Source of the DNA: Panaeolus papilionaceus
Taxonomy: Eukaryota > Basidiomycota > Agaricomycetes > Agaricales
Length of the DNA: 64,000 nucleotides
Direction of reading: 5' to 3'
NCBI GenBank assembly: GCA_015501605.1
Contig: JADNRZ010000021.1
Span: forward strand, 1 to 64,000
The notes beneath the pieces were generated by a model that saw only the letters and a program-made list of their open reading frames with translations, did not search any database and was not told the DNA's origin. Each line of letters begins with the position of its first letter. Positions within the stretch are counted from its first letter, which is position 1. Shown here piece after piece: positions 22,100 to 31,302 of the stretch. The translations under genes and the position numbers were made by a program.

Positions 22100-23535
22100 A
22101 TGGAATTGCATATGCTTCAAGTAAATGGTCCGATAGGTATCGTACCTATAACTCCTGAACAAATGAAAGGGATAGACGCATGGCTTTTCGTGTGTGTACT
22201 TTCTAACAATTTTATCCCACCTTGATGTCATTGCTCAATGCTTAGACACTTGCTTCTCTAGTCTAATGGGTCCAACCGGTTCTGGGAAAAGCTCTGTAAG
22301 TCTCATATTTCGTGTTAAGTTTCTACTGGGCATTTAGAAGAGGTCTTTCCTCCAGTTCATCGAGTCACTGGTACCAGATCAGCACCTGAACATATCCAAG
22401 GACTCACTTGAGAGCGTCACTCAGCAAGTGAACTGCTATCAAGTTGTCAATCTGGGCCTTAAACATGAGTATTATGACAAATTGTTTATACTGATGGATA
22501 CCCCTGGGTTTCTCGACCCAAGGCTGTCAGAGGGCCGGATCACGAGAATGATCACAGATAGCCTCAATGCATTGCGGTGTGTGATCATTTCATTTGATAA
22601 ACGAACCTGTATTGAATGGCACTCTCCGCTAGCCAATATAATCCTGATTTGATGGTGCACATCCTCTATTTTCAACCCATCACTGACATCCGCATCGGTG
22701 GTTCGAAACGGGATGCAGTCAAGATTCTTCGAGAATACGTAAAACAATACAAGGCTCTAGGGATCACTATAATCACAACGATGTGGAATGGACTAGCAAC
22801 CCCCAAGCAGCTTGAAGATGCCAAGCACCGCTTCGAAACCTTAAAAAATGAGATATATCCAGTCAGTGGCTTATATTTCGTGCTGTCAACAATTTCATTT
22901 ACCATTTCAAATTTTGTTAGAGTTCTGGTGGTCTTTCCGTCCACATCATCCAGTTTGACATGTCACAAGCTTCTGCTTTGTCCTCGCTGGAGGGACGATA
23001 TTTGGCATGGGTTCATCGAAATGTCAATTCCAACAAAGCCACAGACCCACAATATCAATCCCTCCTCTGCGACAACCTACTTGGACGAATTTCCAACCTC
23101 CTGCAGCAACTCCAATTTATTGCAGAGGACAAACGGCACGCCAGCCGTTCTGGAAGTCGTGATCCTGGTCTTCTGGAGGCCATACTCAGGGAAGAGATGG
23201 TAGCATTAACGTCTCTTCAGTCCTTTTTGGACGACCTCGCCATTGACAGCTTTGGTCCATCAGGGGTAGCGGCACTGCAGTCCCTGCTCGACGCTCGATA
23301 TGAACAGGATCCAACCGCGTCTTCGTCTCGTTGGCCGCTCTCTCAAGTTTCGCCCCTCGTACCGTCAATCCCTCTTCCTGCCGCCACGCTACACCCCACA
23401 GGCCTGGACCCACTTGGCATTGCACCCGCGCTCATCCCATCAGCTCCTCATGGTCAACCACCCTCGCCTGATGTATCGTGTTTTGCTCCAATTGCTACCG
23501 CAATTAGGAGGCAGTTCAATCGAACCCGGAGGTAG
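22100..23535 (+). CDS. G2: P-loop 'G domain' GTPase-like protein
   Basis: Exons: 22100-22191, 22262-22295, 22341-22576, 22633-22861 and 22921-23535; about 401 residues. Motifs are GPTGSGKSS, MDTPGF, YFQPITDIRIGG and ITTMWNG, with C-terminal RRQFNRTRR. Exons 2 and 4 have the same length as in G1, G3, G4 and G5 (34 and 229 nt), and exon 3 matches G3 and G5 (236 nt). The ancestral start codon is ATA here, so translation probably begins at the next in-frame ATG (22100), or 12 nt further at 22112, and loses about 7 N-terminal residues. The variable Pro/Ser-rich region is shorter than in G1. The motif-bearing core is intact. Confidence 0.8.
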
Positions 23536-24459
23536 ACATAACAGGATCACATTGTGGTATTTGCAACACCTTTGGTGAGCCTATCTTTCGCATTTCTTGA
23601 TTGTGCATGTATTCCATCTTTTGATTTGGCTCGGGTCATAGTACCGTTCATGCCTCATAGCACGTTTAGAGTCGTTCCTTGTTCTTTACTCACCTCTCGA
23701 ATATTCTGAACGTTTTCTTAATCTCGTTTATCATCCATTTCTCATTTTGTGCGTTGTGATTATCTTCTTATTTCTCTTGTATCCCATAGCAATATAGCCT
23801 AGGTTGTACGTAGTCTACAAGCAGCACAATGACTCATTTTCGCCACAATTTCATTATTTTGTCAGCGTGCGTACCCTCAGGCACGTTTTCATTCTGTTAG
23901 TTCATTGTATTCCGTCTTCGTTGTCCTCACTCGCTTTCATGTTTCCCCTCACCTGACTGCCACATGTTGACCCTTCGAGGATCGAGCCCGAGCTTCACAA
24001 CAATTCTTCCTTTCTATTCCTCGAGGCTATTCACCACACGCACAGACTCTTGGAAAAAAGGATTTGGTCTTAGTTTATTTAAAAGACATAGCATGTTACT
24101 TTATGTTGCAGCAGCGCATCATCTTCATTACTATCTGAACTCGTCGTCTGGGCACAAACGCGCTCACGCACATTCTCCGGCTCCTGTTCGTCCCGTATCC
24201 AGCATATACACCCATGTTCTGAATAAACGACCTTTACGCCGCACCTGAATTGTCGGGAGGATTTAATGCGGTTGCCTTTGAATAGGGATAGATTGTTCCA
24301 GGATCTTAGGAAGCAGAAAATTCGCTGTTTCCTAATATAAAGCGTAGCGCTAGCATTTTGGTTACAATTTCTAGGTGGTCGTTCAAGCGAAGAAAACTGG
24401 CATGGAGGGGATCCTACCACCCATCAGTCCATAGACTCTACCCGTGATCATATTACATC
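23536..24459. other. 3' flank of G2, duplicated behind G5
   Basis: TTGTAC(G/T)TAGTC(T/C)ACAAGCA (about 23811) recurs at 54806, and GCATCATCTTCA(T/C)TACTATC (about 24116) recurs at 55985. The duplicated block therefore extends more than 500 bp beyond the gene. No coding frame supported. Confidence 0.5.
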
Positions 24460-24544
24460 GCATTAATGGGGTAGTGGTAACCTGGGTCGTTGCCATTTGA
24501 GCTTCAAGCTCGACCCGCCGGGGGTTCGATTCCCTCTTAATGCA
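24460..24544 (+). tRNA. tRNA-Gly (anticodon GCC) with a ~14-nt intron
   Basis: Acceptor stem GCATTAA/TTAATGC pairs perfectly and is followed by discriminator A (24544). The D arm is GGGT-AGTGGTA-ACCT, the anticodon stem GGTCG/CGACC, and the T arm GGGGG-TTCGATT-CCCTC. The anticodon GCC is at 24492-24494. The anticodon loop is enlarged by about 14 nt just after position 37 (about 24496-24509), the standard place for eukaryotic tRNA introns. Box B GGTTCGATTCC is at 24523-24533, and a T-run (24549-24553) provides the RNA polymerase III terminator. Confidence 0.93.
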
Positions 24545-24556
24545 TTAGTTTTTCTG

Positions 24557-24699
24557 TCTTGCGTCTTTCCGTTCGCTCGTCATCCAGAGGAGGTAGTAGC
24601 CTAGAGGCTACAGCTTGGGGGTGGAAAGAGGGCGATGGCCCGAAGACCACTGCCCCACTTCCCAGGTCAAGAGCCAATGGTCGGATGAGGATGCGCCCC
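24557..24699 (+). repeat. Repeat R1, copy 1 (143 bp)
   Basis: From TCTTGCGTCTTTCCGTTCGC to GAGGATGCGCCCC this matches 25085-25227 with no difference seen. It contains the hairpin GTAGCC-TAGA-GGCTAC. It starts 12 bp after the tRNA. Confidence 0.85.
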
Positions 24700-24920
24700 A
24701 CCGTGACCAATGGCTCTCTACCCCTAGGCTACCACTCGAACCTGCACAGATGAGAGAGGGTACAATGGTTAACTTATATCTTATCACACCAAACCAAAAT
24801 ACCCTCATATATAAGGGTGTGATTTGGTTGAGACTTTTTCAAGCAGAGAGAAGAGATGAACTCAGATGGTATTAGCCGTGAATCTTCTTCCCAGGTTAGA
24901 AGGAGAGGGTGGGTGGGAAA

Positions 24921-25085
24921 AGAAATTAAAAGGATAAAGATATAGAGAGCCGAGCGAGAGACGCTGAACCGGCGAGAAGGCGAGGCGGTAAAGATAATAC
25001 AGATACGGAGTGGAATGGATGGCGAGTGTTGCGGCTCGCTCACGTGACCAAGAAGAGCGATCTGTGCGAGCACAGATCTTCTCAT
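24921..25085 (+). repeat. Repeat R2, copy 1 (165 bp)
   Basis: AGAAATTAAAAGGATAAAG ... GATCTTCTCAT, repeated at 26798-26962. It ends in a short palindrome GATCTGTGC-GA-GCACAGATC. A related, degenerate palindrome context is at about 38095-38170. Confidence 0.85.
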
Positions 25086-25227
25086 CTTGCGTCTTTCCGT
25101 TCGCTCGTCATCCAGAGGAGGTAGTAGCCTAGAGGCTACAGCTTGGGGGTGGAAAGAGGGCGATGGCCCGAAGACCACTGCCCCACTTCCCAGGTCAAGA
25201 GCCAATGGTCGGATGAGGATGCGCCCC
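25085..25227 (+). repeat. Repeat R1, copy 2 (143 bp)
   Basis: Same sequence as 24557-24699. It begins at the last base of R2 copy 1. Confidence 0.85.
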
Positions 25228-25363
25228 CAAAGCGAGCAAGGCCGCCCAGCCGATGACGAACATTGGCTCGCCCCAAACGGCGGGTGAGAGAAGCGTACCT
25301 AATAGCCTATATGCCACATAGCTTGTCTGTGGACCAACAAGCAGGTATAAAAAAACCCATGCA

Positions 25364-25947
25364 GCGAGATGTTAGGATCGCTAGTGGGTGTGTAAACCCA
25401 GGTGCACGATGTCAGACATCACGAGGTGTGTAAAACCCCGAGGGACCCGTTAGAGTCATGAGATAATAGGGTGTGTAAACCAAAGGCGAAACGTTAGAAT
25501 CGCAGGGGTGTGTAAACCCCGACAGGTGTGTAAACCTGTGAAAGATGGGTGTGTAAACCCAGACGCGAGACGTTAGACATCGCGGAGGTGTGTAAACCTC
25601 AAGTTAAAAGGGTGTGTAAACCCAGTTGCGAAACGTTAGAATCGCGGGGGTGTGTAAACCCCAATGGGTGTGTAAACCCGGCTGACGACATGTTAAAGTC
25701 GCAGAAGGTGGTGATAACCACCGAGTAATTGGGTATGTAAACCCAAGCGCGAGACGTTAGAATCGCAGGAGTGGTGGTGACCACTCCAAGGGGTGTGTAA
25801 ACCCGCCCCACGACACATTAAGAGTCATGAAGAAGTGGTGTTAACCGCATAATGGGTGTGTAAACCACAGGGGACCCGTTAGAGTCATAGGAATGGTGTT
25901 AACCATAGGTATGGGTGTGTAAACCCAAAGGACCCGTTAGAGTCATG
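25364..25947. repeat. Hairpin array: alternating short stem-loops with co-varying stems
   Basis: About 18 'A' hairpins share the core GGTGTGTAAACC, or a variant, with complementary flanks that change together: TG/CA (25385, 25546), GG/CC (25505), ACA/TGT (25522), GA/TC (about 25585), TTG/CAA (about 25730). Four are more diverged but still self-complementary: GGTGG-TGATAA-CCACC, GAGTGGT-GGTG-ACCACTC, GTGGT-GTTA-ACCGC and ATGGT-GTTA-ACCAT. About 11 'B' hairpins have a loop around (C/T)GTTAGA and a stem GCGA/TCGC or GAC/GTC (25364, 25565, 25628, 25686, 25749, 25812, 25873, 25931). From 25565 on the order is B-A-A with a period of about 61 bp. There is no long open frame and no resemblance to telomere repeats. 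Confidence 0.8.
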
Positions 25948-26797
25948 ATAGGCCATGGCGAATCCCCCCGATCGACACGCCAGCATCAAACAGAGGTGAT
26001 AATCACATATTGGTGGGCATGTGGACCGGTGGTTTTGATGTTAGCTGACGCGCTGGGCGCAGACAGTTTCGCATCCAAAGAGAGATCCGGTTGTGTTGGA
26101 GGGTTTGAGAGGTAGAAGAGGGAGGATACGAGGAAGAGTAGCTGATGGCGAGATGTGGTGAATGGATCATTGGATAGTGATAAAGACAGGGTGTGATGAT
26201 TGGGGACGAGGGAGGAATATTGGGTAGCGATGGGTAGAGGTTGAGGGGGATGTAGAGAAGGGGAGATTGTCATATGGTATTGCTCACCTGCGATTCTTGA
26301 GGTCTGGTGTAATCGGGATTGGGGTGACTGCTTGAGTTTGGCCAAGCGAGTATGAGAAGAATATGAATCGCCCTACTGACGTAGGTGGAGAAGTGTTCTG
26401 GGAGTGTCCTGCAAGGAGTGGAGGGGGGAGATATGTTGCGTTATGAGGAAATGATGGGATACGCATCTGATTTTAGCCATCTCGTATTCTTGGTTGGCTT
26501 AGGGAAAGGGAGTAGCGGTAGTCCTCCAGTTTTGTAGCCCGTAGCTGGTCAGGGTAGAGAGTTATGAGGATCTGGTGGTCTCATAGACCCTCCTGGCGAA
26601 GAGTCGCCCGTCAATTCTTGCATTCTTTGTTCATGAAGTTGTCAGGTTGGTGAGGCGTCAGGTACAGGCTATGTTGCAGCTCAGTTAGTGTGCTGCAATG
26701 GGTGTCGACACAGATGCAGGTGATGAGCTGGCAGAGTATCAGTGTCGCCAGTGTTGTGGTGTCCCAATTAATGTCGGTCTTAGAAGGAGATGTATCC
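25948..26797. other. Intergenic after the hairpin array, no gene seen
   Basis: Mixed composition, no supported coding frame. One further A-like hairpin (GTGATAATCAC, about 25996) follows the array. Confidence 0.4.
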
Positions 26798-26962
26798 AGA
26801 AATTAAAAGGATAAAGATATAGAGAGCCGAGCGAGAGACGCTGAACCGGCGAGAAGGCGAGGCGGTAAAGATAATACAGATACGGAGTGGAATGGATGGC
26901 GAGTGTTGCGGCTCGCTCACGTGACCAAGAAGAGCGATCTGTGCGAGCACAGATCTTCTCAT
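26798..26962 (+). repeat. Repeat R2, copy 2 (165 bp)
   Basis: Matches 24921-25085 at essentially full identity, and both copies have the same length. Confidence 0.85.
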
Positions 26963-27284
26963 ACTTCAAAGGGTTCATGAGGGTCACTTTTCTTTTTAAA
27001 AATTCATTGTGCATTCCTAGTATAACGAGATGCAACACCTGTGTTCTCCAGCACCGATTAGGGTGGATCGGAGATGTACTGAACAAACAGTCTATCAAGG
27101 GTTGGGACAGTGCCATCACTGGTGGTGTTCATCATTGACATGGTTCTCACGTTAATTCAGTTCAACCATCGGAACTTGAACGTATCTTGACCTGAACATC
27201 CATGTCGGCGCTTCTATTGAACGCTGCATGAGTTCAGATTTTCAGTTAAAGCGTCCGTATTCCTGTATTTCTCGTCGTAAAACA
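26963..27284. promoter_or_regulatory. Upstream region of the GH92 gene
   Basis: Non-coding in character. No clear TATA box was picked out. It lies between the R2 repeat and the mannosidase start. Confidence 0.3.
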
Positions 27285-30200
27285 ATGACTATGCACAACC
27301 ACTGGCACTGTCTCCTCCTCTGCGTCATTTGTTCGGCCTTACCTACCGCCTTTGCTTCCTCTTCCTCAACTGTGTCAAAACAACTCCAGCAGGTTGCACC
27401 CCTACCAGCCCCACCTTATCCGTTCAATCTTCCGCAAAGTGAGGCTCTGGATCATGTTAACCTCATCATAGGGAATGGGGGGGATACGCCGAATGGGAGT
27501 GGGGGTATGATTCCGAGTACAGGGGAGCCGTGGGGGATGACGAGGTGGGTTGGGGTTAATCAGGTATGTACTTGCTTTCAACATTCTCTTAAAATTTCAC
27601 GCAGACGTGTCGTGATTGAGAGTGTTGATTGGATTATGTGAATTACAGGTCAACTACGTCAGCGCAACACCGTTCAATCATACCAAATACACGTATATGG
27701 GAGTTCAAGCGACGAGGCAGCCTGCGATTTGGATGGGTGAGAGTGCGAGTGTTGGGGTTGTTCCGGGTGTTGTGAGGGTGGAAGGAAATCTTGATGACTC
27801 GTTTGATTCATCGAAGGTGGTGGTGGACTTTGAGAAGAGGGGATTGAAAGTCAAGACGGATGCTAATGGAGAGAAGAAGGAAGTGACGAGTGTTGGGTAT
27901 TATGCTGTGGAGTTGGAGTTGCCTACGCCTGAGGATGGACAGGGTTCAGGTGGTGGCGTGAAGGTTGAACAGACGTCGAGTACGTTTTTTATCCTTTTGT
28001 TCCTCTTATTTTAATTTCGTTTCATTCTCCCATTCTTCGCGTCATCGTTCAAAACCTGAATTATGCATCGACGCTAAGCCTATTGATAGCCTCACGCGTC
28101 GCCCATCTCCGCTTCACATACACCCTCTCATCCCTCTCCTCAAGTCTCCACCAAATCCCATACCTCCTCTTTGAAATTGCGCGTCCGTCAATAATCACTT
28201 CCACACCAACGAACATAACATACCCTCCGGGCTCTGTATCCGTCTCTCGCCGTCGTCATCGAAAGGGAACTTCAGGTACCGACTTTCATCCTCCTTCTTT
28301 CATGTTCAAGCATCACCGTTCACCCTGTTGAATTACTTAGACCTGACAGACATCGAAATCTGTGGCTATTCGAGTGAGCGGCAGGATTGGATTATCACCC
28401 CCATTTCGACTGCGGGACATGCCCAGCACTTTAAAGGGTATGTTTGTGCTCGGTTTGATAGCGTTGTTGTTCAAGGTGCATGTGTTCCATATTCGTGTTC
28501 GAATCCCGTTTCAATGATGCATGATATTTGCCTCTCAGATTCCGACGGCTCATCGTCACCCGTCGACTTTTCATTTGGCATCATTCAGAATCAAACGAGG
28601 ATATACCCCCTAGACGTTGATGCTGCGACCAACAACGCGATTGAAGGACCTCTACTGAGTGCTTTCGTCGCTTTCAACCCTGCGCCCACTGGAACGAAAG
28701 ACAAGACGATCACGGTAACGCTCCGCGTTGGGACTTCGTTCATCTCACAGGATCAAGCGAAGAGGAATATTGACATAGAGATCCCTGACGCCTCTTCGTC
28801 GTCTTCTAGTGACGATATGGGTGCGGAGTTCAACCAGAATCAAGCGAGTCCCTCGCGCGAGGCTGGGATCGACTCGGATGCAGACACTGGTGGCGACCTC
28901 GATGAACAGCCTAACGCGAAACAATCGCTTCATCTTACTCCCTCCACATTCGAAAACACCGCTTTCAAGGTCCGAAGCGCATGGGCTGACTTGTTGGAGA
29001 GAATCGAGGTGAAGGTGTATGCGGATGAGAACTCGGATGATGCGATGAGGCCGTTGGAGGAGAGGGAGAGGGACGAGGTTGATTTGAGGGTTTTTTGGAC
29101 GGGGGTGGTGCATACGTTGCAGGTGGGTGATACTGATTGCTTATATGCGGCGCTTCCGACTTGCGCTAGTTGCGCCTGTTTTGAATTTTTGATTTATGAT
29201 TGGCGATTTTTTTTATTTTTAGTACCCGAATGAACAGCACGAACATGGGAGGTATTATTCGGGGTACGATGATACTGTGCATGAAGGGGAGTCGTATACG
29301 GGATATTCAATTTGGGTACGTAGCCTTCTATCGCTCGCTCGTTCTCTTTGCATGTTATCGACCATGGCTCTAATTGGTACTGTGATGTACAGGATACATA
29401 TCGCGCTCAATGGGCCTGGCAAATCCTCTTCACCCCCGAAAAGATACCAGGGATGGTGAGGAGCATGTTGCAGGATTACCAACAGGTGCGTCCTTATCCC
29501 TATTTCTTTCAAACATCACTGTACTCATCGCCATCGTCGAATTCCGCTCACTACCCGGCTCACCATCCCTCCCTCCATAACTCAACCGGTCTCACATCCA
29601 ATCCATCTCATACCCCACCAATCCATCATAACCCTACCCGCGCATATACGCGCGCCCACAGAGCGGCTGGCTCCCCATGTGGAAAAATATCGTCGAGACC
29701 AATATCATGGTGGGCACACATGCGGATTCGCTCATCGCGGAGGCGGTTTTAAAACTCAAAGGCACGAGGGGCTTCGACGAGCAACTTGACCTTGACCTTG
29801 CGTGGGAGGCGGTGTGGAAAGACGCGACTGTGCCTCCGGTGAGGGATTGGGAGGTGAGGTATGAGGATAGAGAGGAGGTGAGTTGTTGTCGATTCGCTAT
29901 TATATGAGACTGACCAAGCGACTCAGAACGTGGATTACGAAGTCCGTGCAGGTCTTAGTTCGGTATACGACACGCATGGATGGGTAGCTGATGATGTGCA
30001 TTCGGAGAGCGCGTCGAGGACTTTGGATTATGCTTGTGAGTCTCTTCTCCCACCCTCCCTCTTCTCTGACAAAACGACTCACTTTCGATGATCATATGAC
30101 CCACCCACAGACGACGACTACGCCGCATACGTCCTCGCGCGCGAACTCAATAAATCAGATGAAACGATGAGTTTCCTCCTGGAGCGGGCTTTGATGTCGC

Positions 30201-31198
30201 CTTTCACGTTGTTCAATGATGAGACGGGGTTCATGGAGGCGAGGAATAAGGATGGGGGGTGGGCAGGTGAGGGGAGTGGGTGGACAGAGGGCGATAAGTG
30301 GGCATATAGCTTTGATGTTATACATGATGTTGGGGGACTTGTGGCGAGGAGAGGTGGGAGGGAGAACTTTGTGAGGTCTTTGGATGAGCATTTTGATGGT
30401 GCGTCTCTCATGCAGTGTTTTGTAATCCGTCCTCAAACTGACAATATTATCTCTGATAATGATAGGAGGCCACAACGACCACACCAACGAACCGTCTCAT
30501 CATATACCCTATCTGTATGCAATGGCGGGGGCGGCGTGGAAGACGCAGGAGAGGGTTAGAGAGATTGCATTGAGCGATTATAAAGATGGACCAGAGGGGT
30601 TGAGTGGGGTGCGTTTTTGCGTTTTTATATTCCGAAATGTTTTTCTAACGTCCTCATCTTATTTTGGGCTGGCTGGTGATCCAACGCAGAATGAAGACTG
30701 CGGACAGATGAGCGCGTGGTTCATTTTCACCGCTATGGGTTTCTACCCTGTTAATCCTGTATCGGGAGAGTACACTGTTGGATCGTACGTCCCATTTTCA
30801 TCCTTTCCGTCTTTTCTTTCGTTCTCTTTCTTCAGACAGTCGTACACATTCTTACCCAACCACTCACGTCTAACAGCCCCCTCTTCGAATCGCTCACCCT
30901 TCACATCCCCAACGCTTCCAAACCTTTACACATCTCAGCTCTCGGCGCGCGAACGAAGAAATACGTCAAGAGTCTCACAATAAACGGACAACATGTGCTG
31001 ACGCCGGTAATAAAGCACGAATGGATCAAGGATGGTGGGGAGGTGGTGTTTGAGATGAGTGCGGAGGTGGAAGCGTGGGGTGGGGAGGAGGGGCTTATGA
31101 GGGCGTTCGGCGTGGGGTGGGAGGATGGATGGGAGGCGGAGGAGGTTAGGGATGAATTGTGAGGGTCGTAATGTGCGTGCGAGGGTAAGAGCAATTTA
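27285..31198 (+). CDS. Secreted GH92 family alpha-1,2-mannosidase
   Basis: Thirteen exons: 27285-27563, 27649-27979, 28090-28275, 28341-28475, 28539-29122, 29223-29315, 29393-29485, 29662-29877, 29927-30035, 30111-30398, 30466-30608, 30690-30784 and 30877-31198. All joins keep frame, giving about 957 residues. GH92 enzymes trim mannose from glycans. The start MTMHNHWHCLLLCVICSA gives a signal peptide with hydrophobic core. Family landmarks in order: VNLIIGNGG, PWGMTRW, NYVSATPFNHT, HEGESYTGYSIWDTYRAQW, SGWLPMWKN, MVGTHADSLIAEA, DTHGWVADD, GFMEARNKDGGW, GGHNDHTNEP, NEDCGQMSAWF and FYPVNPVSGEY. An acidic Ser/Asp insert lies in the central linker (DASSSSSSDD). No disabling change seen. Exact ends of exons 2-4 are the least certain. 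A partial broken duplicate lies at 16870-21520. Confidence 0.9.
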
Positions 31199-31302
31199 AA
31201 GTCCAGTGTGTCGTATGATATGTCGGGCTTTGACACAAATTGGTTTGAAGCCCTGTCGAATTGAAAAATAGTAATATTGGAAATTATATATTAATCTCCT
31301 CC
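31199..31302. terminator. Short convergent intergenic region
   Basis: Only about 104 bp separate the GH92 stop from the stop of the opposing F-box gene. AT-rich; the two 3' ends must overlap or lie close. Confidence 0.4.

Noticed and set aside
25364..25947. CRISPR array or telomere-like repeat
   Set aside because: Units are not constant repeats with unique spacers, the genome is eukaryotic, and GGTGTGTAAACC is not the fungal TTAGGG repeat.
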